Position numbers and translations under genes: made by a program
Assembly: GCA_951217055.1 (NCBI GenBank)
Contig: OX578276.1
Span: 116,052,254-116,116,253, forward strand
Length of the DNA stretch: 64,000 nt
Source: Gerris lacustris
Lineage: Eukaryota; Arthropoda; Insecta; Hemiptera; Gerridae
Direction of reading: 5' to 3'
The notes under the pieces: generated by a model
Told to the model about the DNA's origin: nothing
The model's database searches: none
What the model saw: the letters and a program-made list of their open reading frames with translations, nothing else
Part shown: positions 37,986-60,195 of the stretch, piece after piece
Position numbering within the stretch: the first letter of the stretch is position 1
Layout of the letters: each line of letters starts with the position of its first letter

Positions 37986-38900
37986 GTATTCCCCTTTCCA
38001 ACCAAACTTCAGTCGACACAACTGCTGTGTAGCAGTTGAAGTACAACTGCCAAGAAGTATAATACTACTGTGGCCTAGTAAGTAATAGTAAGAAGTAATA
38101 TATTACGCTGCATAGCAGTTGCAATTAAACTGACAAGCAGTACAATACTACTGTGGTCTAGTATAAGAAATAATATATTACGCTGCATAGCAGTAGCAAT
38201 TAAACTGACAAGCAGTACAATACTACTGTGGTCTAGTATAAGAAATAATATATTACGCTGCATAACAGTTGCAATTAAACTGACTAGCAGTACAATACTG
38301 CTGTGGGCTGGTATAATAAATAGAATATTACGCTGCATAGCGGTAGAAAATTGAGGGAGGCAGTTGAAATTCAACTGACTAGAAGTACAATACTGCTGTA
38401 GGCTGGTACAATAAATAAAATATTACGCTGCATAGCGGTAGAAAATTGAGGGAGGCAGTTGAAATTCAACTGACTAGAAGTACAATACTGCTGTAGGCTG
38501 GTACAATAAATAAAATATTACGCTGCATAGCGGTAGAAATTTACTTGTTTGACTGATTCACAGTTCAAAATGAACGTGAACGTGACGCTTGGACTGCACC
38601 ATTGGACTGCGTCACAGTTGAAAATGAACGTGAATATGTCTTTCGACTGCTCCATTCGACTGCTACACAGTCAAAAATGAACGTGAATGTGTCACATTCA
38701 CCTACTCTATTCGGTTGCCTCGCAGTATAGCGTTACACTAAGTTTCAGCATAAAAAGTATCGATATATCGAAATGTTCGATATATACACTCAGCTGAGTC
38801 ACAGTATAATGGCCGCAGTATAGACTTCGACTGGAAGACCTCCTACGTTCAACCTTATTTACACGCAGCATCATTTCGACTGCGTATAAGTCGAAAAAAG
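37986..38900. repeat. right subterminal repeat array of the CACTA element
   Basis: ACGCTGCATAGCAG units begin at 38105, 38180, 38255, 38330, 38425 and 38520, so periods are 75, 75, 75, 95 and 95 bp. Each also carries AGTACAATACT(A/G)CTGT. From 38540 to 38880 more palindromic forms follow (actgcgtcacagttga, actgctacacagtc, actgcgtataagtcga). The ORF on the minus strand (38075-38374) is a repeat shadow. Confidence 0.8.
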
Positions 38901-39202
38901 TCCTTTTTTTCTCTCAGTGCATATTGAAGAATAAATACAGACTAGGGCACTGCAATGAAAGCAGAAACATTATTATAAAGGAGGACTTCTCAAAGGAAAC
39001 TAGAATAGTAAGAGGAATGATATCTAAATTCGCAGATATGTACAAAAAACAAGGGCTCAGAGTAATCATGAAAAATGACAAACTAATAGTAGAGGAAAAT
39101 ATGTACAGTCTTCAAGAACTGGAAAGTGAAATAGTAATACCGAGGACTATTACTACTATTACTACGATAGTTGCCGTACAAAGGCCAAAAATTAATGTTT
39201 AA

Positions 39203-39700
39203 AGAATGCCAAATATTATAATATCGTTTATTTTAATAGTCTGGCCCTTATCATAGAAATACTATATTATCCTTATATTATTTTTACGACAATTGCCATA
39301 ATAGACCCAAAGAATAATTCAATATAATTTCCAAACGATATATTACCCAGAAATGGGCCAAGTTCATACATTTTAATATTTGCCGAACATTATATGTACC
39401 ACAATTAGCCCAAATATTTTTGTCATATATCAACCTAATTATTTTTAAAAATATTACCTATTTTAGGACCAAATATTTGCCTTTTATCGTTAGTTATAAC
39501 AAATATTTTAAGTTTTTATCGTTAGTTATTACCCATATATGATATTGCCCACTTATTTTGTTATTTCCCTGATATTTCCCATATATAGTATGCTATTTGG
39601 GTTCTGTTATCCGTTATAAAAAAATTATATTTATTATATGAATCAAGCTATATAAAAAATGGGTCCTCTCTTCAGAGCTTGGCGGAAAGAAAATAAATAA
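39203..39700. other. AT-rich stretch between the LINE remnant and the sHSP promoter
   Basis: No ORF2 or other coding region. Motifs like 'atattacc' and 'atatttgcc' recur irregularly between 39320 and 39590. Confidence 0.35.
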
Positions 39701-39728
39701 ATGTTGATTCAGCGGTCGCTGTGGGTGT

Positions 39729-39845
39729 TTTCTAGCATTTTCTGGTCAAATGTAGAGGAGGCAGTGGGAGTGGGAGTATACTAATTATAGACATAGAGAT
39801 CCATCTATAAATATTGTAAGAGAAGAGTTAGAGATTCTCAGTTCA
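39729..39845 (+). promoter_or_regulatory. sHSP promoter: imperfect heat-shock element, TATA, initiator
   Basis: At 39729-39743 three contiguous 5-bp units fit nTTCn-nGAAn-nTTCn with one mismatch (GCA for GAA), an imperfect heat-shock element. TATA-like CTATAAATA lies at 39805-39813. TCAGTT at 39838-39843 matches the initiator TCAKTY with the start at A39840, 34 bp downstream. The first exon (39840-39908) would be non-coding, with donor GTAGCT at 39909. Confidence 0.55.
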
Positions 39846-40578
39846 AGTTCAGGATTCTCCAGTACCGCATTTCGATTCTCCCCTCTCTTTTTCCATCTAA
39901 ATTTTAAGGTAGCTAATATTCTAAATTATTAAGCGTGCTAAAAAGCTTTTATAAATCCATATGTTTCTACAATAACTTCAATTTCACATTCCTACTTAAA
40001 GTTTTTGATTTAAATAATATTTATTGTTTACATAAATATAAGTATATTTATTTTGAAGACATACTTTATGTGCTAATAATGTTGAATTAAAGTTCAAATA
40101 TAAGAATAGAATTCTAGAAAAATTAGCTTTATTTAATTTTATCAATCATGACTAAATTAAATTTTTTTAAAATTTTTAAAATTATTATACGAAATTACGA
40201 AATAAATAATTATTAAGAACAAGGTACTCGTATCTATAACAAGTTATTATCACAAAAATAATTTTTATAAATTATAAAATTCATTAAAACTATCATAATT
40301 TGACTATAATAGAATTATTATATTTTCGTTGACCCGTTTTTGGATTCATGACAATGGTAACATAAATAAGTGGGGGTGATTCACTAAGATACCTTCTGGC
40401 TTAGTCATAATATAAGCTCTAGATGCATATCTAAAAGTAATGCACTTTTCATTTTACAAAACTTCATTAGACTAGCCAGTAACATTAAACAGAATTTCGG
40501 TTATTACATCATTAGCTCTTGGCTTAATAGACTTACGCTTATTCCATAAAGATTGTAAATAAATGTGAAATTTGCAGG

Positions 40579-51409
<10,831 letters not shown>

Positions 51410-51601
51410 ACAAGGAACTTGATTTCGAACTTTTCTAGCATTGTAAAACTTCATCATAATAATACCACTCAAGAACAAACGTCCATAGGATGAAGAATGA
51501 ACTTTTTACATGAAATATTAAAGTGGCTCCCTTTTATTTGTCAATTTCAGATTCTATTTATAAATATATTACATACTTATAATTTATAAAATTAATAAAA
51601 A

Positions 51602-52080
51602 AGTACCGTTTGTGCTAAACAGAAAAGTATATGTATACATTTATAAGGAACCACTAATCGATTAGTTAGCTCCTCAAGGAACTTATAAACGAGACTGATA
51701 AGTATACTAATTTTTTGTATTGCCGAAATTATATTTTTATCTATACTATAAATTTAATAAAAATAAAATAAATAAAAATATTTTAAAAGTGTTTTTATTA
51801 TTCCATTTCCATGATACAACTCGTTATTTGGTGAACAATTAAACGTATAGAAGCACTTTTAATAATCCGCCAAGGAATAATTTTATGATACCAGCTCAAC
51901 TAATATCAAAACGCTTGTCATGCAAATATACTCACAAGGACTCAAAGAGGTTTAGCATGAATAATAATTTAATTTAGCTTTACTCTCTGTACTAATTTGT
52001 GTATAGTTAAAAGCTAAAATATAAGTAGGTTTTTTAAAATCAAAACATTCATAATTAATATAAAAATGCCATTTTTCAAA
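51602..52080. other. downstream of the sHSP gene
   Basis: AT-rich, no gene; the sHSP 3' UTR and poly(A) signal lie just before. The last ~30 bp (ataaaaatgccatttttc) are shared with the flank of the MITE copy at 5607-6102. Confidence 0.4.
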
Positions 52081-52388
52081 ACTGGTCTTATTTTCAACTT
52101 TTTTTTTTTTTTTTTTTTTTTTATTTCTGTATTCTTCACCTTAGTTGTATCTATGTGCAAAATTTGGGGAAGATTGAATGTCGGTAAGTGGTTCAAAATT
52201 GGGGTAATAGGTGTGCGATGAAACTTAAAAAGCAAATAAATTTGACGCCATTTTTTTATTTTTGGTTTCTGTATTCTTCACCTTAGTTGTATCTATGTGC
52301 AAAATTTGGGGAAGATTGAATCACGGGAAGTGGTTCAAAATTGGGGTAATAGGTGTGCGATGAAACTTAAAAAGCAAATAAACTTGAC

Positions 52389-52469
<81 letters not shown>

Positions 52470-52601
52470 GTTTCTGTTTTCTTTACCATAGCTGTTTCTA
52501 TGTGCAAAATTTGGGGAAGATTGAATCACGGGAAGTGGTTCAAAATTGGGGAAACGGAAATGTGCGATGAAACTTACAAAGCAAAGTAATATAAGACCAG
52601 T
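52081..52601 (+). mobile_element. MITE with internal 155-bp tandem repeats, copy 2
   Basis: ACTGGTCTTAT at 52081-52091 and ATAAGACCAGT at 52591-52601. The interior is tandem copies of the same unit as at 5607-6102, in opposite orientation to that copy. A T run of about 75 bases (52394-52468) has expanded inside one unit. Confidence 0.75.
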
Positions 52602-54199
52602 AAAAAGGACTTTCATTTTCAAGAACCAATCTCTCTAAAAGTTATAATATAACTAACCTCCACTCGGGGATCATGCTAAGCATCAGTGGCAATGTTTCCT
52701 ATTATCATGTAAGCCAAGCGATTTAAATGAACGCCATAATAGTTTCGTTTCTAAAGCCTTCATAGAAGAAATCAGGACAGTAATATTATACATCATTCAT
52801 ATAAGAATAACATTACCTGTGAATCACAGATTGGAGGCTATTTATAAAACTCCTCTATTACTAGGTATTGTATTGTTTCCGAGCTTACCGAAGGTAACGG
52901 AAAGTGTGTGATCATTCGAAAGAACAATTTTTTTGTCTCCGATTTCAAAAATTCCAAGACAGAAATCCTTTTCAGACATCTAGGAACATTTTTGGTTAGA
53001 AAAGGAAATATATTTGATAATAATAGGTTGTAAGCATGAAATCATCAAAGTATGCGACGATGGAAGCGAGCAAGTTATGTGTTAAACCAATTGGCGGGCT
53101 ATTTTTTTATATTATAAACTATGCCATTTTATAAATTATTATATGGGACAATCTTTTTTTAAGCAAAAAGGGTCGAATATATAAAAATGTACGAACAAGA
53201 ATCGATCCAGATTTATGAGTTAGAAAAGTAAGATCTTTCGGCATTAGATTGAATTAATAATAAGCTCGAGCAAACCAAAACGTTAGACACGCAAACTTTT
53301 CTACAATAATAGAACTATAATATACTGGCATCTAGTAATACCCCAGATATATTGTGTACTTATATAGTGTAAGATAAGTTATAAAAATAACAAATATAGT
53401 TAATTTTTTTGGATATTAAGTTGAACTAATAAAATCATTTATAGAGTTGTTTGATTTGACCCCTGTTTTCGTCCTAGTAGCGTCCTAGTTTTTAATGTTT
53501 TAACTTTTATGTTGTTAACGAAATTATGACAATGATATGACGGAACCACTATGTGGTCAAAAAATTGTTCTCCTTTTTTAAAATTTGTCAAAAACGTTCC
53601 CTAACGTCTTAAGATAAGGTAAGAAAGAGTCCTTGCCTTTAGCTATGTGATACTTTTATTATTTTGTTGAGTTTATGAATCTAGATTTTAAGAACAAATT
53701 GTAATGAAGTTTTTTCGATGTTTTTAGTCATAAATATGCCCCGAAGAGGGGTGAAATATAGCCAAATTTAAATTCAGTACAAATTCAGTATAAATCAATT
53801 CAGTATAAATCAAAAGTATAAATTCACCTTAGTTGAATTTCATAATCAATTACCCTTAACCGACCCACAAATAACGTAGTAATGAAATAATGTTTTTTTG
53901 TTTTGTATTTTTAATTCAAACAAATTTTTGAATTATTAGATGTCCAACAATTGAATTATCTTATAAGGTCATTTTATAAAATGGAGATGCTTCAAGTTTA
54001 TAAATATGGAGGTTAGTTCAAGAACTGTTTACATTCTAGTCGTGAAACTGATTCCACAAGAACTAAGAATACCTTCTACAACTATACATTTTTATAATTC
54101 CTTGGCAACGTTCCACACGCCGGTTTTATGATAAATCTCTATTTTTTAGTTCAAAAACAAGTCTTAGTCACAATTTAATTTTATTTATTTATTTCACCA
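52602..54199. other. non-coding stretch
   Basis: No gene or clear repeat boundaries. Phrases such as 'gccccgaagaggggtgaaatat' (53737) occur once only. Confidence 0.35.
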
Positions 54200-54600
54200 A
54201 AATTAATAAATACAATTATGAACGACCAAATTTAATCGAAATCGGCCCAGTATAATTTAGGCTCCTCCCGTCTGCACAGACGACAGACATTTTATAAAAA
54301 CCACTTCTTTGGTCTCAGGGGACCTTAAAACGTGTAAATCTTAATATCAAATTTTCACTTTTGCACAATACTTTCTATATATAGCAAATACAACGTATAT
54401 AGAGACAAAGTCAAAACAACAACAACATGAAATTGAAATCAACCAACATGAAATGACGAGTTCGTTGGACAACGTTGCCTGCCCAAGACGTGAGCTACAA
54501 ATGTAAAATTGGAATTTTAGGATGGGAAAAAATTCTAACTTTATCTATTCGACGAGGCAATCATTTTTTTTTAAGTAAAACTAACAGCGACATCGCTATG
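54200..54600. repeat. fragments of dispersed repeat families B, D and A
   Basis: 54205-54400 matches family B (aaatcggcccag, tctgcacagacg, ctcaggggacctt). 54455-54510 matches family D (gagttcgttggacaacgttg, cctgcccaag). 54570-54600 matches the start of family A (cagcgacatcgctat). The order suggests one composite repeat. Confidence 0.5.
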
Positions 54601-54709
54601 AATTAATCTGACCAAAAACCACTTGTGTGGTAAAAAAAACACCCCGCCAATCTGTGGTCCAAGAAATTTGTGAAATTAACTTTCTGTCCAGCCAAGTTGA
54701 TGTTGGCAC

Positions 54710-54937
54710 TGTAAGGTGAAAGACTACACTACAGTAACAACACCGACACAATACTATTTTCAAATATATATTCAGATTAACAATAATCAATAATTACTTT
54801 ACATTACAATCCAATCACTCAAGTACAAGACATAATTTTCTTCTTCTTATCAGTTGTCCCCATCCCCCGAAACCCCGCCAACCTCCATTCCCTTCAAATA
54901 CTCATCACTCTAATATCACATTCCTAAATCCATCACA
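54710..54937 (-). repeat. 3' LTR of the Ty3/gypsy element (228 bp)
   Basis: Matches the right LTR along its length, with a handful of substitutions and small indels; 8 bp longer. Confidence 0.9.
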
Positions 54938-54948
54938 TCTCCTTCTCT

Positions 54949-56007
54949 TTACAAATTTAACTTCTTAGGTGGTACCACTCTCCGACCACTAGATGTTCTT
55001 AAGACTGGAGATGGATTGTCCCCAGGAGGTTCTGTTTTATTAGTATTCTGGTCCTTATTCTGATCGGGTACTTCAATCTTCTCTGGCAACAATGTTAATG
55101 CTTGTTTATTCCTACGGTACAACCCGTTCCTTGTTTCAACCCAATAAGATCTAGGAGTATCAGCTGGTCCCTTGACATGACCCTTATCGCCAGAGTCCAT
55201 AATTTTCACTAGGTCTCCTTTTTGCGGATCAGTACGATTAGAAGTACGAAAACGGCGGTTGAAATTTAAACGCTGGACCTTCTTTGACTCTTCATGTTTT
55301 GAAGCAATTTCCTCTCTAGTTATTACAGCAGGTTGTAAGCAGGCATTAGTAACCGGTAGATTAGTACGAAGACATCTTCCCATCAGTAATTGACTTGGGC
55401 TCTTTCCTAGATCTATTAATGGAGTATTTCGATAGTGAAGAAGTCCCATGTAAACATCTGTGTATGATTTAATTATCCCCTTGACAATCCGAACTGCACG
55501 CTCTGCCATCCCGTTACTTTGAGGATATCGGGGACTACTGGTGATATGAGTAATACCATACTCTTGTGTGAATTTCTTAAACTCAGTCGATACATACTGA
55601 GGCCCATTGTCTGAGCGCAACACCCTAGGAATACCATGCCTTGAAAACGCTGCTTTGCATTTATTGATGACTGCAACAGAACTAGTGGAACTGAGTTGAA
55701 AAACTTCTGGGTAACGAGAAAAATAGTCTACCATGATCAAATATTTTTTTCCTTCGTATTCTGCCAGATCTGACCCTACCACCTCCCATGGATAGTTTGG
55801 GAGGGCTGAAGAAAGCAGGGGTTCTTTCCGAGGCAATCTCTCCGCACATACCGAACAGTTATAAACCATATTTTTAACATCATTTGTAACACTAGGCCAC
55901 CAAACACAGCTTTTTGCAAGCATCAAACTTTTGTTTATTCCTAAATGTGCAGAATGCAGTCTATTCAAAATTGAAGAACACAATTTATTTGGTACAAGCA
56001 ACCTCAT
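54949..56007 (-). pseudogene. Ty3/gypsy integrase domain (352 codons, own frame open)
   Basis: Inserts the cDNA into the genome. The HHCC finger (RLHSAHLGINKS ... CSVCAERLP) is followed by the DDE core: GSDLAEYEGKKYLIMVDYFS (first D), VLRSDNGPQYVST (second D) and NGMAERAVRIVKGI (E). The C-terminal region has FNRRFRTSNRTDPQKGDLVK and ends PPKKLNL. The frame itself is intact for 352 codons, but it is cut off from the RT frame by a shift or deletion around 56010-56230, so it is part of a broken pol gene. Confidence 0.85.
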
Positions 56008-56214
56008 ACCTTCATTATTTTATTTTTTAGGCCCTCTACTACCGATAATTCTCCTCTAACTTTCCAATAGGGTCGACAAACTGAAGCGACCTTTTCCTTC
56101 CAAGAGGGCCAACCATTTCGAATATACTCTAGCAACAACTTACAGCCTTCATCTTGGCCTTGAAACTTTCAAATCTCTTCTATTCTCTCGTCAGAAGTAG
56201 GAATAGAAGTCATT

Positions 56215-57515
56215 ATAGCAGTTGCATACTCATTAAGAGCAAGGTCGTTAATGTCCACTGGCCATTGTCTTTTTGTTGTTCTAAGACTGCACCACATGCA
56301 AAATTCGAAGAATCAGCAGCTATCCGAGTCATTCTGTTAGTATCATAATGAAGCAAGACAGGGGGAAGTGGACAAAGTTTCTTTAACTTTATTAAAAGAC
56401 TCTTCTTGTTGGTGACCCCAAACAAATTCATTTTCTTTCTTTAATAAGCTAGATAGTGGTTGTAAAATTTCAGATAAGCGAGGAATGAATATGGCATGGT
56501 AATTGATCATTCCTAGTACTCTGCGAATTCCTGACACATCAGAAGGTGGTGGCATTGCTTTTATAGCAGCTACTTTTGCCGGGTCAGGGTAGACTCCCTG
56601 GTCAGAAATTACGTGACCCAGGAAATTAACAAGAGACACTCCAAAAATACATTTAGAACTATTCAAAGTGATACCTGCTTCCGACAATCTATCCAATACA
56701 CGTCGAAGATTCTTATCGTGATCCGCAGGTGTTTCTCCGAAAACTAAGACATCGTCCATGTGAGTAACAACCCCGGGCAGACCTTGCAGCACTGCGGAAA
56801 ATTCTCTGGAATAGAAAGCAGGGGCACTTGAGATTCCAAAGCATAAGCGATTGAAACAAAAACGACCGAAGGGGGTAATGAATGTAGTTAACAGTCTTGA
56901 TTCTTTCTCCAATTCAATCTGCCAGTATCCGTTGCTCGCATCAAGTTTAGAAAATAATTTTGCACCAGCCACAGCCGCTAAAGTTTGGTCGACAGTAGGA
57001 AATTCTATGTGTTCAATTTGAACCGAGTCATTTAAAGGTGTTAAATCTTCACACAATCTGATCTTATTATCTTTCTTGGGAACTAAAACTATTCCAAAAC
57101 ACCAATCTGTAGGCTCTAACACTGGTGAAATTACCTTCATAGCCACCAACCGATCCAATTCTTCTTTTAATTTTGGCCTTAAGGGCAGAGCCACCCTACA
57201 AGGTGAGGCTAACGAATACGGTCTAGCATCATCTTTTAGTTCTATCTTGTATTTAGCTTTTATCTTCCCCAGTCCTGTAAATAATTTAGGGTATAACTTA
57301 ATCGGGTCAAATGAACATTGTGTGTCAACAGAAGTTTTACGTTCATTTATCTCAGAAATCCTTGCTAACATACATAGTGCCTCAATGGCTGGTCGACCTA
57401 GTAGGGTTTCCCTCAGAAACTCAATGACAAATTTCCTAAGTTGAAGAATTACTATTCCACTGGATTTTAGAAGAAAATTTTCCACTAACTGGAAGGGGAG
57501 TGTTGCTAGGACCAA
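56215..57515 (-). pseudogene. Ty3/gypsy reverse transcriptase and start of RNase H
   Basis: The open frame 56343-57515 (390 codons) begins with the end of the protease (LLGRPAIEAL). The RT follows: YSLASPCRVALPLRPKLKEE, IRLCEDLTPLNDSV, AKLFSKLDASNGYWQIELE, FNRLCFGISSAPAFY, then THMDDVLVFGETP, in which MDD replaces the usual YxDD context, and HVISDQGVYPDPAKVAAIK. A frameshift near 56345-56430 leads to the RNase H start (RIAADSSNFACGAVLEQQKD). The rest of RNase H is missing, which explains the short total length. Confidence 0.85.
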
Positions 57516-58563
57516 TTAATTTTCGTGTAGTAGGAATTAAAACAATATCCTTTCTTTCTGAAAATGATCTCTTAAATACAGACAAGGGAATAGCTGTTAC
57601 ATCTGCTCCTGTGTCTATTTTGGTTGTAAGGGGTACACCATTAATAAATACCTCTGCCCTCCAAGGTATCGATTTTACACCCGACAGCGAACCCAAAAAT
57701 AGCTCCTCGCCATCTTCCGTTGCTACTGGTTCCTGTACATCAATAGCAGCTATCCTATTCCCTTTGTCACGCGAGCAAACACGAGCATAATGTCCCTTGA
57801 TTTTACATTTTGCACAAACTGCATCTTTTGCAGGGCAGTTTGATACATGTTGAGGGGAATAGGGGGCACCACAACGGAAACACTTTTTCTCCTCTTTAAT
57901 CTGTTTACCACCTTTGTATTTAGAGAATTTTAGTCTGTCTAATTCATCAGTTAAACCTGTAGCTTCATTATTAGTGGAGGCGGAAGCCCGACCTACCTGT
58001 TGTATAATACCTTGCTGTCTTTTAACAGCTTCACTTTGTCTGGCCTTTTGTAAAGCCCCTTCAAGCATTAGATTAGGGTCCATTTGTAATGACTCTGACA
58101 ACTTCTTATCTCTTAATCCTACTACTAAACGATCTCTGATCATCTCTTGGCGGAGATCCTTATACTCACAGTTCTCTGACAAGGCATGTAACCCCGTATA
58201 AAATGACTCCACCGTCTCATTTTCCTCCTGAACTCTTAAATTAAACTTCGCTCTTTCAAAAATAATGTTCCGTTTGGGCAGAAAATGAGCGTTAAATTTA
58301 CTCACTGTACTAATATAAAAATCGTTATCCTCTGGTTTGAGGCAGAAAGAATCAAATATGTCTTCTGCTTCAACTCCCATAACATAAATTAGGGTGTTTA
58401 CCTGTCTTTCCTCAGATAGTTTTGAAAGACCACTGACCTGCCTAAACCTTTCGAACCGTTTCATCCATTGGGTCCATCCTTCTGGCACTTTAAAGTTGAA
58501 CAGGATCGGCGGCGTAACCGGTAAATTAGCAAAAGTCTCGGAAATAACAGAAGATTCGTCCAT
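57436..58563 (-). CDS. Ty3/gypsy gag-protease (375 aa)
   Basis: Starts MDESSVISETFANLPVTPPI 22 nt inside the 5' LTR. The capsid-like region is VPEGWTQWMKRFERFR to about residue 190. Two CCHC knuckles follow (CFRCGAPYSPQHVSNC and CAKCKIKGHYARVC), which bind element RNA. The aspartic protease active site is KIDTGADVTAIPL near residue 318. The frame ends at 57436 in the middle of the protease, while the rest of the domain (LLGRPAIEAL) is in another frame. That is either a disabling frameshift or, less likely, a programmed one. Confidence 0.8.
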   Translation of the reverse strand: MDESSVISETFANLPVTPPILFNFKVPEGWTQWMKRFERFRQVSGLSKLSEERQVNTLIYVMGVEAEDIFDSFCLKPEDNDFYISTVSKFNAHFLPKRNIIFERAKFNLRVQEENETVESFYTGLHALSENCEYKDLRQEMIRDRLVVGLRDKKLSESLQMDPNLMLEGALQKARQSEAVKRQQGIIQQVGRASASTNNEATGLTDELDRLKFSKYKGGKQIKEEKKCFRCGAPYSPQHVSNCPAKDAVCAKCKIKGHYARVCSRDKGNRIAAIDVQEPVATEDGEELFLGSLSGVKSIPWRAEVFINGVPLTTKIDTGADVTAIPLSVFKRSFSERKDIVLIPTTRKLIGPSNTPLPVSGKFSSKIQWNSNSST

Positions 58564-58585
58564 GTTCTCTATAAACCTGACACCA

Positions 58586-58805
58586 TGTAAGGTGAAAGAC
58601 TACACTACAGTAACAACACCGACACAATACTATTTTCAAATATATATTCAGATTAACAATAATCAATAATTACTTACATTACAATCACTCAAGTACAAGA
58701 CAAGCTTCTTCTTCTTATCAGTTCTCCCCATCCCCCGAAACCCCGCCAACCTCCATTCCCTTCAAATACTCATCACTCTAATATCACATTCCTAAATCCA
58801 TCACA
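58586..58805 (-). repeat. 5' LTR of the Ty3/gypsy element (220 bp)
   Basis: TGTAAGG to CATCACA in + orientation. Differs from the other LTR by a missing CCAA-like tetranucleotide near 58684 and a few bases. Confidence 0.9.
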
Positions 58806-59018
58806 GGCACTTTCTCCTGACCCAACACTGTCAACTTAGATACTTATCAGCTTCTTCTCCTTGGTGGTGTGCCTTGCCATTTCCTGAAACTGGAATTTTA
58901 ATATTCTTCAAACACCAATACAATTTCTTGTTTCACCTTCACGTTTGCCACATGAGGTTTGTGTGAAAAGATAGTTGTTCACCTCATAGTCTTAGTTCTA
59001 GACAACTAGTACTAATAT

Positions 59019-59240
59019 ATGCAGGCGCATATTAGAGAGGAAAGCCTTTTAACAGTGTTGTTGAAGGCTCTTTTCGATGCCACAATGATCATTGCTGTAA
59101 ATCTTTCCCATTATCAAAAAGCAAATAAAATAGAAATAAGTGATATACAAATTAAGCTTTCAAGGAATGACCCCATACACAACTACTATCAACTTTCTTT
59201 GCAGAGGATGCGTGGAATACAACCAGTTAACTTTGGGTAG
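59019..59240 (+). CDS. 73-aa ORF in the fold-back spacer, possible histone-fold protein
   Basis: Not recognised with confidence. Residues ~8-50 (LLTVLLKALFDATMIIAVNL, then HYQKANKIEISDIQIKLSRN) are laid out like the second and third helices of a histone fold: a long amphipathic helix, a K-I-E-I strand, then a DIQ helix as in histone H3 (..TI..KDIQLA..). The ORF ends exactly where the right arm of the fold-back starts. No core histone N-tail is present. It may be a captured gene, the coding relic of the element, or chance. Confidence 0.3.
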   Translation: MQAHIREESLLTVLLKALFDATMIIAVNLSHYQKANKIEISDIQIKLSRNDPIHNYYQLSLQRMRGIQPVNFG

Positions 59241-59514
59241 TTCTGCTGGCACACAGCCAAGGAGTAGAAGCTGATAAGTATCTAAGTTGACAGTGTAGGG
59301 TCAGGAGAAAGTGCCAACATCACTTGGCGGGACAGATATTTGATTTCACAACTTTTTTGGACCACAGACTTGGCGGGGTGTTTTTTGGAACGAAGTTCCT
59401 TATGGCACGTTCTGGAGCCCGGGAGTGAATCCGAAAAAAACGACCAGAATCATCGTCACAAAATAACCGTCACAAAATCACCGTCACGCAAAATCCGTCA
59501 CGAAATCTACCGGT

Positions 59515-59665
59515 GACGATAACTTGAGTAAAAGATCATCGAGTTAGTTGAAATGTGGTACACATGTTCATTTTACCAATGCCCAGGCTGAATTCGTTGG
59601 AAAACGTTATCCGCCCAAGCGTTCACGCGCAACGTTCGCGTAAACGTAAGCTTCAAAAAGACGAG
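59515..59665 (-). repeat. dispersed repeat family D, copy 2
   Basis: Complement of 28620-28765 with about 80% match by eye (ACGTTTACGCG, AACGCTTGGGC, GCATTGGTAAAATGAACATG). Confidence 0.6.
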
Positions 59666-59936
59666 AAAAAATTTTATTAAGGAAGCCTGTTCCTTGACTG
59701 TTTTGTTTATTTTTGTTATATGTCAAAATGTCACTTGGTTTTGTAAATATAGAAAATATAATCAGGGTCTTATTAAAAGTAAAATTTATCTGTTCTGACA
59801 CTTATTTCAAAATATTAGGTATATTATTGTAATACTGCGTACTTAATCCAAGAAAAAATTCTAAAATTCAAGTCCACAAAAGAAAAACTTCAATTAAAAA
59901 ATTCTAACTTCATCTATTTGAGACAAACAACTTTTT

Positions 59937-60195
59937 TTTTTTCTTTTTTTTTTTTAGTAAAAACGAACACCGACACTGTTATGAAGTGATAAAGATCGCT
60001 TAATTTATTAAAGTGGACCCAAACTTTTAAAATAAAGAAAACAACGTTTTTACCGATATCTTCCGTTCTAACGTAACGATTTTAATAAAACTTCTTACGC
60101 ATTGTCTAAAGTACAATTTTGAAACGGGCATGTAAAATTTCAACCAGATACAAACAGAAGCTTTAGAGTAGGGAAGAGATATATTTTATAATATT
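59937..60195 (+). repeat. dispersed repeat family A, copy 2
   Basis: Aligned with 689-945 and 61200-61370 (see copy 1). Confidence 0.6.

Larger units (their letters stand above)
54710..58805 (-). mobile_element. Ty3/gypsy LTR retrotransposon, minus strand, both LTRs (4096 bp)
   Basis: The LTRs begin TGTAAGGTGAAAG and end CATCACA in + orientation. A perfect 5-bp duplication GGCAC flanks the element (54705-54709, 58806-58810). The primer-binding site, complement of 58576-58585 (TGGTGTCAGG), fits the 3' end of tRNA-Leu. A purine tract (complement of 54938-54950, AAAGAGAAGGAGA) precedes the 3' LTR. Genes gag, pro, RT, integrase are in order, but RNase H is mostly deleted and frames are broken. 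Confidence 0.9.
54630..59400. mobile_element. fold-back element with ~190-bp arms, split by a Ty3/gypsy insertion
   Basis: The left arm is 54636-54709 continued at 58811-58890. It is complementary to 59241-59400 over CACCCCGCCAA, CTGTGGTCCAA, TTGTGAAAT, TGATGTTGGCAC, TTTCTCCTGACCC, ACACTGTCAACTTAGATACT and CTTCTCCTTGG. Without the retroelement it would be under 0.7 kb. The spacer contains the ORF at 59019-59240. TSD not found, superfamily unknown. Confidence 0.65.

Noticed and set aside
38075..38540. CRISPR-like regular repeats
   Set aside because: Repeats with 75/95-bp period in an insect transposon end; the 'spacers' are themselves repeated and there are no cas genes. They are CACTA subterminal repeats.
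52297..52622. Poly-Phe / poly-Lys ORFs
   Set aside because: Generated by a 75-base T run in the tandem-repeat MITE.
54949..58563. A domesticated host gag/pol gene
   Set aside because: Both LTRs, TSD, primer site and purine tract are present, and frames are broken, so it is an ordinary retrotransposon copy.
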